Positions 13,111-24,200 of a stretch of DNA of 64,000 nucleotides are shown here, piece after piece. The notes under the pieces are model-generated. The model was not told where the DNA came from and made no database searches. It saw only the letters and a list, made by a program, of their open reading frames with translations. This stretch comes from Bostrychus sinensis (taxonomy: Eukaryota; Chordata; Actinopteri; Gobiiformes; Eleotridae), in the NCBI GenBank assembly GCA_020698575.1, contig CM036241.1, positions 10,334,416-10,398,415 on the forward strand, written 5' to 3'. Numbering within the stretch: position 1 is the first letter of the stretch; each line of letters opens with the position of its first letter. Position numbers and translations under genes: made by a program.

Positions 13111-13273
13111 AGGACATTGTCATTCATCAAGGACACAAGTTCAGAAAATGTGTTACTTCTACTGTGCGGTCTTACAGTTTTATAACAATAACAACACAAC
13201 AGTAACAACACATGTAATTACAATGTTACGTGTGCTCTAACTCACTGCTGCTGTGTGTGTCTTGTGTTAACAG

Positions 13274-13445
13274 GAGAGGAAGCTGAGTGCCTTCCCATAC
13301 ATAGAGATCTGCTCCTCAGACACCATCAACTACATGGTCCCACTGTCCCGACAGACCGACTTCTTTGTCCCGGAGATGAAGGAAGAGGTGAAAACTGATG
13401 TGAAAGAGGATGACTCCGACGAAGACAGAGGCACAGACATTACAG
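13274..13445 (+). CDS. tex264: tex264 penultimate coding exon (ER-phagy receptor)
   Basis: TEX264 is a single-pass ER-membrane protein that acts as a receptor for selective autophagy of the ER and also helps VCP/p97 clear DNA-protein crosslinks. This exon follows a CAG acceptor (13271-13273), begins E-R-K-L in frame, and ends before GT (13446-13447) with one spare base. It encodes 57 codons: ERKLSAFPYIEICSSDTINY, then MVPLSRQTDFFVPEMKEE, then an acidic KTDVKEDDSDEDRGTDIT segment. The E-R-K-L-x-A-x-P-x-x-E-I and PL-x-RQ-x-DF-x-VPEMKE pattern matches the end of the human TEX264 GyrI-like domain. The spare G joins GT of the exon at 32434 to make a glycine codon, giving the expected G-A-D-S junction. 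Earlier exons are outside the window. Confidence 0.9.
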
Positions 13446-14231
13446 GTATTTTTCTTTGCTTTAAGCAGACTTCCCTGTTCATTTTGACCATGTAGCACAG
13501 TAAAACCTGGAAATGAGATGTGTTTTTTCGGCCACATAAATAGTTGTTGTGGATATGTTTGGCAAACTGACTTTGTGATAATAACACTACTGCAATCTTG
13601 ATCTTGTAGTCCATTATTTTTGCTAATTAATGAGATAAAGTCCGATTGCTAAAGATAATCCTTGTGCTTACAATGACAAATGACTGTGGTCTGCTGTACT
13701 TCTGTGCTTGTCCAACCAATAGACTAACCTGGACTGCCAGACAAACTCTTTTCCTATTCTATACAAAGAAGTTAATATGGTTTCTCTTCACTAAAGTTTC
13801 GTTTCTGTGGCGGAACAATGACAGGAGGAGTAACCAATCAGAGAAACAAGCCAGAAGCCAGCTGTACAAAGACTTGAGGAAAAAGTTTGTTAGCTACATC
13901 ACAATGAGACTTAACTGTTGTTGAAATGGCAGATGAAGAAAAAAAAATTCCACAGAGGACTGAACAACAACGCAAACTTAAGCAGAACCAACAGGTGATG
14001 AAGGAAAGCTATAAACGCTGTTAATCAGGTCAGAGAAGTTATTAAATTAGCTCGGTAGCTGGTGCTACCTTGGTTAGCTCTTCCCCTTTTGTAAGACGCG
14101 CTGCAGATGAACGGCTGTGATTGGCCAGTTCCAAATCAAAACTGGAGAAATGCTTCGCTTCGAGAGGGGAACATGACTGTCCTGCTAGTGAAAAGCAAGT
14201 AGGGAATTCTGGCTCAGCAGGCTACCTATAG

Positions 14232-14438
14232 ATGGTAGTGGACAAAGTACTCAAAATCTGTACTCAAGTAAAAGTACTGTTACTTCAAAAATAATGAGTA
14301 AAAGTACTTAACAAAAATGTTACGTGACTAAAAAAAGTATTGAGTGTAAAATAAATTTCAGTAGACATACCTTTACCGAAAAAAAATGTACTTGAGTAAA
14401 TTACTGGAGTAGAAGTTACTAGTTACTGTCCACCACTG
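14232..14438. mobile_element. MITE with AGTGG..CCACT ends
   Basis: The left end GGTAGTGGACAAAGTACT and the reverse complement of the right end CAGTGGTGGACAGTAACT form imperfect inverted termini. The interior is built of AGTAAAAGTACTT-type motifs. Related material is at 23880-24060, 37344-37921, 38245-38330 and 38635-38895, so this is an active or recently active family in this genome. Confidence 0.6.
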
Positions 14439-14499
14439 TGGCTGAAGGGTAAAGCATTTACCCGTGAACTAGAAGATCTTAGGATTAGCTCCAGCTCTC

Positions 14500-14657
14500 A
14501 GCACAATGTCTTAACCACTGACAGACAAGGCTAATGTCTGGCAAGCTGGGTGAAGTGTCTTGCACCGGGACGCAGCGACAGTATGCAATGCTGGTAGCGG
14601 GGATTGAACCGCCAGCCTCCGGTTAGTGGGCGAACAACTCTACCGACCGAGCTTCTA
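14500..14657 (-). mobile_element. tRNA-derived SINE, minus strand
   Basis: The reverse complement begins GAAGCTCGGTCGGTAGAG (A-box-like) and continues to GGCTGGCGGTTCAATCCCC (B-box-like). It then has the GCAAGACACTTCACCC body shared with 31547-31780. The pol III promoter boxes are degenerate, and this is not a functional tRNA gene. Confidence 0.65.
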
Positions 14658-15402
14658 GTTCCTCCTCTGCTTTAATATTCAATCTGCTTGCCACTGACGG
14701 TAAACAAAAATACCTTTTAAACACAGTTTGGAGGCTACCTAGTTGTTCAGTGAAAATTAACTTATGCAAGCAAAATGCAGGTCATGTTGTTTACAGACAC
14801 TACATATGCTCTCAGGCTGCTGTGTATTCTTTGTCCAACTGACAACAGAGTAGAAACACTTTAAAGAGATTTATCGCTGCCTTTTGATCGTTGTGTAATT
14901 TGTTTGCCTTCCTCGTGTGATATACGGGAGTCTGTAATTGTTCTGTCACTGTGAGTATGTATCTTTATGTGTGCGCTGTCTTCTCGGCGGCCATTACTCT
15001 TCCAAACTTGCAGAAGTCGTTTGCTGTGATCCGTGGCTGTGTTGACTTTGCTATTATACAAATCACTAGACAAAGAAATTGTCTGTGGCTGATAAGACAC
15101 CGTGAGAGGAGGCGGGCTGATTTACTGCTTCTACTTCCTGTTCAGAGATGGTCATGTGACCTCAGACTTCAGACGAGGCATTGCAGTAGCTCAGTTTATT
15201 GTTGTGAACATACAGTATTAGTAGGTAATGGCATGTTGCTGATAAGCTGAAGCCATATAGCCACAGTGAAAAATATATATTGCTTTGTATGTATGTATAT
15301 TTTAAGTTTTGAAAAACTTTATATTACTGTAGGTATTTTGAGTTATGCCTTTATATTTATCTTACAGAGGATAATTTATGCATTTATTTAACTTTTTAAA
15401 CT

Positions 15403-16400
15403 AATCGTTGCCACCTCTAGAGCAGCACTGCATGTTTTACAACCTAAAAAATATTATCAGACTAAAAGAAAATGTTTTTAATCAATACTCTACTGGTGCC
15501 ATAAAGAAACAGGTGAAGAGACCAGCAGAGGGCACCAGAGCACAGTGGGAAAAAAATGCATTTTTACTTCCTTAAACTTTTTGTGTAATGCCATTTTACT
15601 ACAGAATGAAAAATAGCTGTCAGGAATGAGTGGAAACAGAGCTGTATACTACTGACCTGCAGCGGGCGGGAGATCTGGGGGGTTCCGCGGGTCCCAAACC
15701 CAAATCCTTTGGGATTGGGCGGTATTGAAGTGGTGTCGTGCAGGAGCAAGCAAAAACATGCTGAGTCTCGAGCGTCCCAAGAATTTTGAGTTCACAACTA
15801 TATTGGTCTTGACGGTAACAGTCACATCTAAATGTGGACGAGAGTGCAGCTTACACAGGGCATTACGGTAACATCCTGCTGCAAAGAGCAACAGGGAAAA
15901 GTAAACAGACAGAGAGAACATGGAGAGCAACACTGGGAGCCACACTTTTTATCTTCCTCAGTATGAAACACAGGATCTGTCGCCCAGTAACAAACAGCAC
16001 ATGAACCCAGAGCTGTAACAGCCTGTTAAATACTGAACGCTGTGTGAATGTGGCGTCTCAGTACATACTAAAATTTATCAGGATCCATTGGGACCCATAA
16101 GAATCCCTCAGGTGGTCAGGCCGTGGTAGACGTCCGGGAGACCGGGACGGGAGCGGTTAGAGAGGCTTCGGCAGCGGACACGAGTGGGATTGAAAAGTCA
16201 GTGCCGTGCAGCTCTCTACTGCACACTGTTTTTTGGATTAATGAATGAGAACAGACTGAATGTAGAGGGCTGGTTGATTGGTCAGTGCTTCCTGGAGCAG
16301 GCAGAGGTTTGAGGAACCAAGCGTTCAGAGGCCTCAGAAACTCAGCACCAGAGAATACAGGATTACTCAAACAGGTGTGAATGAAACAAAACAGCAGCAA
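15403..16400. repeat. Interspersed repeat with ~570-bp insert
   Basis: 15403-15650 and 16220-16400 align with consecutive parts of the copy at 35385-35760, including the GAAACAGGTGAAGAGACCAG and TTGATTGGTCAGTGCTT blocks. The piece 15651-16219 has no counterpart there and interrupts the repeat inside an ACTGTTTTTT tract. Candidate target duplications are TGTATACT (15643-15650) and TGCACACT (16220-16227), 6 of 8 identical. The insert is comparatively CpG-rich and I could not classify it. Confidence 0.55.
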
Positions 16401-17027
16401 AGACAGAGAGCTGGAACAAAGAAACAAGAAATAAGCATCTCTTAAAAATATTTTTTAAATTTTAAAAACACATGCATTACATATTTTAAACAATTATTTA
16501 AGTGTTTTAACCCTTAATGCAATTTGCAAGAATGTAAAAGTTCAGCTGGAAGACATCACAAAACACAAATCACCCTAAGGCCACACCACAACAACAGAGC
16601 AGATTTGAAATATTGATTAGAGGAAGGACCGGGTAAGATGAATGGGTCATGAGGGGCGCGGGATGCAAGGAGAGGGATGAGAAGGAGACGGCCCATAGGA
16701 GATGATGGCTGGGCTGAGACTCAGTGTGGGGGTTCCGTCTAATTTTGTGATTATATCGTCAAAGAGACCCCACCTTTTGGTTTTGTAATGAACAGGTAAC
16801 ATCAGGATCATCTCTTTAAGTTACCCTAAAGCTTAAAAACTGTAGTGTGGCCCAGGACAAAAAGGTTGGTTGTGAGTAGTGTCATTGTTCAGCTCATTTA
16901 AAACCTAAATACTGATAAAATAACTTGAAGTGGTGAGCTTTTAAAAAACAGTTCATGTGCCATAATGGTTGTTAAAAAATAATTGAATAAAATATGTTTG
17001 GTTCAGTAAAAAGTGAGTCACAATGTG

Positions 17028-17130
17028 CCGTCGTATAGCTCAGTGGTAGATAAGGCAACTATAGCCTGCCTCGGCATTGTGGGTTTGACTCCAGACTCCG
17101 ACACAGTTTGCCAAATGTTTCTCCCTGGTC
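17028..17130 (+). mobile_element. tRNA-derived SINE fragment
   Basis: GTATAGCTCAGTGGTAGA resembles a tRNA A box and GTGGGTTTGACTCC a B box. The sequence after it (TTTCTCCCTGGTCTCGCT) parallels the tails of the copies at 23641 and 44372. The tRNA part cannot fold into a normal cloverleaf by eye. Confidence 0.55.
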
Positions 17131-17350
17131 TCGCTCAGATTTCCGACAATACTGATTAAATTAAGGCCCACAATGAGACCAGTCTGGAACCACAGCTTAA
17201 AAAAGTAAACAAACTGGACTTCCATTTTAACAACTGAGACATGATTAATAAAAATCTCACCCTGGCAAAACATAAAGAGGAGTTATTCCTGTTTTATCTC
17301 GATAAATGAGGCCCATTATGTTGAACTCAAAAGTCTATTCACGAGTTTAA

Positions 17351-17437
17351 ACTACTTTTTCTGCATTGCCAAATTAGGAATTTATTGCTTTTCTTTTCAA
17401 ACGAAGTAATAATAAAAAGGAAACAGACAAACTTTGA
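17351..17437 (+). repeat. Left copy of a flanking direct repeat
   Basis: This 86-87 bp segment recurs at 20643-20729 in the same orientation with about 8 differences (roughly 91% identity). Shared landmarks are ATTGCTTTTCTTTTCAA and AAGTAATAATAAAAAGGAAA. The two copies bracket the minisatellite array and the LINE inside it. Confidence 0.85.
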
Positions 17438-17439
17438 CT

Positions 17440-20400
17440 AAAGCAGGACTAATCTTGGACTAAACCAGGACTAATCAATCAATCAATCAACCTTTATTTA
17501 TATAGCGCTTTACAACAACCAGTGTTGCCCAAGGTGCTTTACATTATTTAAAACTATAAAAAGAATCCATACGTGCATAGAAATAAAAAATACATTAAAA
17601 TACACAAGTACATGTAGACAGACCATAATACGAAAAATGTCACAACACTACGTGTTGAAGGCCAGCCTGTACAAATAGGTTTTAAGTTTGGCCTTAAACA
17701 GAGTCAGGTCTGTGATGGTACGCAACTCAATAAGTAAAGTGTTCCAGAGTTTAGGACCTGCCACTGCAAAAGAGCGATCACCCCACTGTTTACACCTGGA
17801 GCGTGGGACTACAAGCAGATGTTGTCCAGCAGAGCGCAGGGCCCTGCTGGGTTGACAAAAGCTTAAAATCTCACATAACTACACCGGTGCATAGCCATTA
17901 ATTGCATTAAAAACAAACAACAGAAGCTTAAACTGAATTCTGAACTGAACTGGGAGCCAGTGGAGAGAGCTGAGGATGGGTGTGATGTGGTCGTGTTTGC
18001 GAGTGTTGGTAAGGAGACGGGCAGCAGCATTTTGCACAAGTTGAAGACGGTGCAGAGAGGCCTGGTTAATTCCAACATAAAGAGCATTACAGTAGTCTAA
18101 CCGGGAGCTAATGAAGACATGGAGGGCTTTTTCCAGATCGCTGCGGCTCAAAAATTGCTTGACTTTATGCAGGAGGCGGAGTTGAAAAAAGCTAGCTTTA
18201 ACAACAGAATTTACCTGCTTGTCTAGTTTCAGCTTACTGTCCAACCTCACCCCCAGATTCTTAACCGCATGGTTATCATTGGGGACCAGTGCAGCAAGAC
18301 CAGGAGCTACACTGAGTGAGTTGGAGGAGCTGAAAAGGATGTATTCAGTCTTGCTCTCATTCAGACACAGAAAATTTTCTGACAGCCAAAACTTAATGTC
18401 ACCTAGACATTTGTGAATGGATTGTGGAATGGAATGGAAGTGAGTTCGGCGAGTTTGGCATGATGGGCAGATAGATTTGAATGTCATCTGCATATAGATG
18501 AAAAGAGACATTGTGGTTTGAAATTACTGACCCCAGTGGCAACATGTACAGAGAGAAGAGCACGGGGCCAAGAATGGAACCCTGAGGCACACCGGAGGTG
18601 AGCGGAGCTGAGGAGGAGGAGAGGTCACCAATCCTAACAGAAAAACTTCTATCTGTAAGATAGGATCTGAACCACTGCAGCACAGGTCCCTGAAGGCCGA
18701 CCTGTTGAGCCAAACGGGTCAGGAGGATGGAGTGGTCAACAGTATCAAATGCTGCAGTGAGGTCGAGCATCACCAACAGCACAGGTTTTTTATTGTCGAG
18801 GGACAGGAGGATGTCATTTTGTACCTTCAACAGTGCAGACTCAGTGCTGTGACGAGTTCTGAAACCAGATTGAAATTTTTCGTAAATATGATTATTTTCC
18901 AAAAATAAAAGCAACTGAGTGAAAGCTATTTTTTCTAAGATCTTAGAAAGGAAGGGCAAATGGGAGACAGGTCTGAAGTTTGACAGAACAGCAGGGTCAA
19001 GATTTGGCTTCTTATGAAGTGGCCTAACCACAGCATGCTTAAAAACTGTTGGGACAGACCCTAACCTCAGGCAGTTGTTGATAAAGGAGAGGAGACATGG
19101 CCCGATTGTCTTAAAAACTTGTTTGAGCAGTGTGAATGGAATAATGTCCAGTGAGCAGTTGGTTGGTCTCAACCCCTGGACCACCTCAGAGAGGAAAGAG
19201 AGTGACACTGGCTCAAACACATCAAACACTACAGAGGGCACAGCAGAATGCATGTCAGGCACATTAGACATTACGTTGTTAATACTCTGTCTAACAGAGG
19301 CAACTTTGTAAGGACTAACACAGGACTAATCTTGGACTAAACCAGGACTAACACAGGACTAATCTTGGACTAAACCAGGACTAACACAGGACTAATCTTG
19401 GACTAAACCAGGACTAACACAGGACTAATCTTGGACTAAACCAGGACTAAACCAGGACTAACAGCACTAATCTTAGACTAAACCAGGACTAATTTTAGAC
19501 TAAACCAGGACTAACGCAGGACTAATCTTGGACTAAACCAGGACTAACGTGAAACTAATTTTGGACTAAATCAACGCAGGACTAATCTTGGACTAAGCCA
19601 GGACTAACGCGGGACTAATTTTGGACTAAACCAGAACTAACGCAGGACTAATCTTGGACTAAACCAGGACTAACACAGGACTAATCTTAGACTAAACCAG
19701 GACTAAACCAGGACTAACAGCACTAATCTTAGACTAAACCAGGACTAATTTTAGACTAAACCAGGACTAACGCAGGACTAATCTTGGACTAAACCAGGAC
19801 TAACGCAAGACTAATCTTGGACTAAACCAGGACTAACGCGGGACTAATCTTGGACTAAACCAGGACTAACGCGGGACTAATCTTGGACTAAACCAGGACT
19901 AACGCAGGACTAATCTTGGACTAAACCAGGACTAACGCGGGACTAATCTTGGACTAAACCAGGACTAACGCAAGACTAATCTTGGACTAAACCAGGACTA
20001 ACGCAGGACTAATCTTGGACTAAACCAGGACTAACGTGAAACTAATTTTGGACTAAATCAACGCAGGACTAATCTTGGACTAAGCCAGGACTAACGCGGG
20101 ACTAATTTTGGACTAAACCAGAACTAACGCAGGACTAATCTTGGACTAAACCAGGACTAACGCAGGACTAATTTTGGACTAAACCAGAACTAACGCAGGA
20201 CTAATCTTGGACTAATCTTGGACTAAACCAGGACTAACGCAGGACTAATTTTGGACTAAAGCAGGACTAATCTTGAACTAAACCAGGACTAACGCCGGTC
20301 TAATCTTGGACTAAACCAGGACTAATCTTGAACTAAACCAGGACTAACGCAGGACTAATCTTAGACTAAACCAGGACTAACACAGGACTAATCTTAGACT

Positions 20401-20642
20401 AACACAGGACTAATCTTGAACTAAACCAGGACTAATCTTGAACTAAACCAGGACTAACGCAGGACTAATCTTAGACTAAACCAGGACTAATCTTGAACTA
20501 AACCAGGACTAACGCAGGACTAATCTTAGACTAAACCAGGACTAATCTTGAACTAAACCAGGACTAACGCAGGACTAATCTTAGACTAAACCAGGACTAA
20601 CACAGGAATAATCTTGGACTAAACCAGGACTAACGCAGGCCT
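17440..20642 (+). repeat. 11-bp minisatellite array, split by a LINE
   Basis: Array sequence is at 17440-17473 and resumes at 19309-20642. The base unit is 11 bp, AGGACTAANNN. The commonest order is AGGACTAACGC, AGGACTAATCT, TGGACTAAACC, giving 22- and 33-bp higher-order units. Rare truncated units (AACGC) and larger duplicated blocks are present. The array is non-coding on both strands. Confidence 0.9.
17475..19308 (-). mobile_element. CR1/L2-like LINE, 5'-truncated, frameshifted
   Basis: On the minus strand an open frame at 19271-18399 contains reverse-transcriptase motifs: LDLTAAFDTVDH (residues 169-180), SGVPQGSILGP (226-236) and YADD (260-263). The remaining C-terminal part, with LDYCNALYVG and SSLHWLPVQFRIQFKLLLF, is in another frame (18511-17879), so a frameshift lies near 18,450. 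The endonuclease domain is missing. The 3' end reads CGCTATATAAATAAAGGTTG followed by ATTG repeats at 17475, a typical intact LINE 3' terminus. The element lies wholly within the 11-bp minisatellite. It cannot be autonomous. CR1/L2-like is judged from the motifs alone. Confidence 0.85.
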
Positions 20643-20730
20643 AACTATTTTTTCTGTGTTGCCAAATTAAGAATTCATTGCTTTTCTTTTCAAGCAAAGT
20701 AATAATAAAAAGGAAACAGACCAACTTTAT
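20643..20730 (+). repeat. Right copy of the flanking direct repeat
   Basis: Paralogue of 17351-17437, starting AACTATTTTTTCTGTGTTGC. It abuts the right end of the minisatellite array. Unlike the left copy, no array follows it. Confidence 0.85.
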
Positions 20731-21505
20731 AAAAACATGTCGGTGCAATAATCCAGCTCAGAGCCTGGTGAAGTCGCTCCACGTGTTACATTCACAAACA
20801 GCAGAGTCTTTACACAAGCCCACGCATGTTATTAATCCTCCCACATCTGACGCTGAATATTTGACAGTCGAGAGTCAGAGAGTCGTCTTTTAAATTAGAA
20901 TTCGCTTAATTAAACATGCAGGTTCAAATACATTGTGCTGATTGCCACATGCCGCATTTTAACACTTTGGGAAGGAGATAACATGAAAAAAACTATTAAT
21001 AATAATTTGTCTGTGTGCTCAATGTGAACACCTTAGATTTACAAGAAAGAACAGAAGCATGTACAGCACAGACTTCTAGATGAGGAAGCGAAAACCAGTA
21101 AGTAAGATATTTTAAATGACAAAAAGGATGTGTAGAGGGTTGATAAGAAATAAGAAAGTTGTAAAAAGTTCAACATTTAGCATACAGATGTTTTTTAAAA
21201 CCCCATCAGGCAGGTACACCTCACCGTCAGGATGAAGTTAAGGGTTTGTGAGTGATTACCCTGGCCTTGTACATAGAGGTCTGGTGCACTTGTGATCCAT
21301 TACCAAAACACGGCATAAAAGCAGGATTCACAGTAATTGATGCATTAACCTCGAGCGTAATTGAAATATATTTGGACAACACATTTCCATATTACCACTG
21401 GGTTAGTTCATGGATAACAGTGTGTCCTTGCTGGGCTACTGTAGGTGCCACAGATAAAAAGATTGATGCTACTCCATACGACCAAGGTGCACCGGGTAAA
21501 GTGTC

Positions 21506-22590
21506 TTTTTCCAGAACTGGTTGTCAGTTTAACAAGTGGTGAATGAAACAGCCTCCCTATTACCCCAAAAAGTCCTGGATTAGTACCAACTTAGAAAATA
21601 TTCAGCTTTCAAAATATTATCTGGACTAAAATGAGCATTTCTAAATAAGGGATAACCAGGACTGAAACTGGGCTAAAGCAGCACATATAGCCAGGACTAA
21701 ACCAGGACTAAACCAGGTCTAAACCAGGACTAGAGCAGCACATAACCATGGCTAATGCAGGACTAATCTTGGACTAAGCCAGGACTAATCTTGGACTAAA
21801 CCAGGACTAATCTTGGACTAAACCAGGACTAATCTTGGACTAAACCAGGACTAATCTTGGACTAAACCAGGACTAATCTTAGACTAAACCAGGAATAATC
21901 TTGGACTAAACAAGGACTAAACCAGGACTAATCTTAGACTAAGCCAGAACTAATCTTGAACTAAACCAGGACTAACGCAGGATTAATCTTGGACTAAGCC
22001 AGGACTAATCTTGGACTAAACCAGGAATAATCTTGGACTAAACCAGGAATAATCTTGGACTAAACCAGGAATAATCTTGGACTAACGCAGGACTAATCTT
22101 GGACTAAACCAGGACTTATCTTGGACTAAACAAGGACTAAAGCAGGACTAATCTTGAACTAAACCAGGACTAACGCAGGATTAATCTTGGATAAACCAGG
22201 ACTAATCTTGGACTAAACCAAGGCTAAACCAGAACTAATCTTAGACTAAACCAGGAATAATCTTGGACTAAACCAGGACTAATCTTGGACTAAACCAGGA
22301 CTAACGAAGAACTAATCTTGGACTAAACAAGGACTAAAGAAGAACTAATCTTGGACTAAACCAGGACTAACGCAGGACTAATCTTAGACTAAACCAGGAC
22401 TAATCTTAGACTAAACCAGGTCTAATCTTGGACTAAACCAGGACTAAAGCGGCACACAACCATGACTAAACCAGGACTGATTTCGGACTTGCGCAGGAGT
22501 GATCTTGGACTAAGCCATATTTAAACCTAGACTAAATCAAGACTAATACAGCACAGAACCAGTCCAGGTCTAATCCAGAACCAATCTTAT
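21506..22590 (+). repeat. 11-bp minisatellite array 2 with shared left flank
   Basis: 21506-21660 is similar to 25381-25585 (shared AGTTTAACAAGTGGTGAATG, TTCAGCTTTCAAAATA and TATCTGGACTAAAA). From about 21650 to 22590 the sequence is AATCTTGGACTAAACCAGGA-type minisatellite, more irregular than the array at 19.3-20.6 kb. The shared flank shows that flank and array were copied together. Confidence 0.8.
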
Positions 22591-23232
22591 GTCTTCTTAA
22601 CAACTCAAAGTCCATCTTTCTTTGTAGCAGAACTTGTGTAGGAATGTTTTCTTGTGTCATTAGAGCTGTGTTAAAGGTGTGTACTGAACACTGAGCTGCT
22701 GTAGTTAAGGTCCACAGACACAGACATGGATATTGTCAAAAAAAAAAAACAGAAAAACGTGTGTGCGAGTCTCTGTGTTGTCGATGCCAGACAGAGCAGA
22801 GACTTCCTAATGAGACACAGATCAATGGTCCGAGCTTAGCTGTGTCTGACGGTCCAGCTCTGGAAATCCTGCTCCGACACCTGGGAGATAGACTTCGACT
22901 TCTCCTCCTCATGGCTGTGTGAGTTATAGAACAACACATGACCCTAAAATCTGACTGTGAGCAAAATGTCTTCCTCTATGAATACACAGGACTGAGAAAT
23001 AAACACAAGAGAGAAAAGGAGTATTTCTACTGGCAGGGGTCAGGTTAATATAGTGAGTTTTTATTGCCAAAAAGGGCGTCCAAAGTGTCCCCAAAATGTG
23101 CACCATGCCATTTGTTAACCATTTGGCTTTTGGTCCAATCGGAGCGGGCCACTTTAAAAAAGATGGAGTTACACACTGCACTCTGTTGATTGAGTGATAG
23201 AAGACAGAAAATGAATGTGATCGGACGAAAAA

Positions 23233-23545
23233 CAGGGTTTCTCCAGGGTCTTAAGAAGTCTAAAAATCTTAATTTAAGGCCTTAATAAGTTTTAAATTGG
23301 GCGAGATGGGGAGTATTAGGTCTTAAATACATTTAAACAGGTCTTAAATAGGTCACATACATTTGATGCAACTACCTGCACTGAAATGCTCAAGGGCAGA
23401 ATACCAACGCTGATACTAGATCTTTATTTACCAAGACCAAAATGCTTTCCAGCACTCTTTGTCGCAAATGGTGTGCTTATGAAATAGGTCTTAATTTTTC
23501 TTGTACAATGCTCTTAAAAAGGTCTTGAACCCTGCAGAAAACCTG
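23233..23545. mobile_element. MITE with CAGGGTTT..AAACCTG ends
   Basis: The left end CAGGGTTTCTCCAGGGTCTT and the reverse complement of the right end CAGGTTTTCTGCAGGGTTCA are imperfect inverted termini. GAAAAA stands on both sides (23227-23232, 23546-23551) as a possible duplication. The interior repeats GGTCTTAAATA motifs. A second, interrupted copy is at 37219-38021. Confidence 0.6.
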
Positions 23546-23640
23546 GAAAAATAAAACAGATTATTTTATTTTCGCTCTTAAATCATCTGCCTAGTGTGCT
23601 GTGATTTGTGAGTTGTGTATTAATTTGGCATGGGACTGCA

Positions 23641-23770
23641 CCGCCGCAGTAGCTCAGTTGGTAGAGCTGTGGAACATAAACTGGACTCTGACTGTTGCCG
23701 AATGTCTCTCCCTTCTCCCTGATTTCCTACTGTACTCCGTCCTATCAATAAAGCCTAAAAATTTACCCAT
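23641..23770 (+). mobile_element. tRNA-derived SINE, internally deleted
   Basis: GCAGTAGCTCAGTTGGTAGA is a good A box, but the B box is lost. A short body ending TCAATAAAGCCTAAAA follows. Confidence 0.6.
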
Positions 23771-24065
23771 AGGTTTAGACACAGATGCCCTTCCTGTTGC
23801 AAACTTCTCCATTTGGCTTGGGACTTCTCACTTTTTCACAACATAAAGCTTTGAAACCAATACATAAGTAACGTATAGATGTGGGTAGAGTCGCCAAAAA
23901 TGTACTCAAGTTGAAGTAGAAGTACTATTAATAGTAATTCATATTCTAGTAATTAATATTCTTAAATAATATTACTCAAATGATAGTAAAAAAGTATGTT
24001 GTCGGGTAAAACTACTCTTAGAAATACAATTTAATTCATTTAATTCACTTATAAGAGTAAATGTA

Positions 24066-24200
24066 ATTCATTGTGAAAAGAAAAAAAAAAATGCTGCGAA
24101 AACTCAAAAACTCAAGGCAACAGGATCCATCAAGATTTTTGAGTTTTTAGGCCAACTCAAAATCTCAAGTTTTCAATAACTAATATTTTTTGCTTAAGCT
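24066..24200. repeat. Dispersed repeat, related to 33190-33300
   Basis: Shares AAGGCAACAGGATCC and CTCAAAATCTCAAG, plus the surrounding GATTTTTGAGTTTT-type words, with 33190-33300. It is a non-coding repeat of unknown class. Confidence 0.5.

Larger units (their letters stand above)
250..13273 (+). other. tex264: Upstream tex264 intron (inferred), repeat-rich
   Basis: This stretch precedes the first visible tex264 exon, and no earlier tex264 exon was found in it. I therefore read it as a single intron whose donor is left of the window. It holds two hAT-like non-autonomous elements (1061-1504, 6711-7033), a pogo-like element (3312-4062), SINE-like repeats, A/T-rich low complexity at 5240-5640, a degenerate LINE C-terminus (10731-10850) and a GAGACC-rich repeat (12755-13110). 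I recognise nothing in 1800-3300, 7400-10150 or 11400-12750 apart from unclassified sequence. A short exon could have been missed. Confidence 0.5.
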
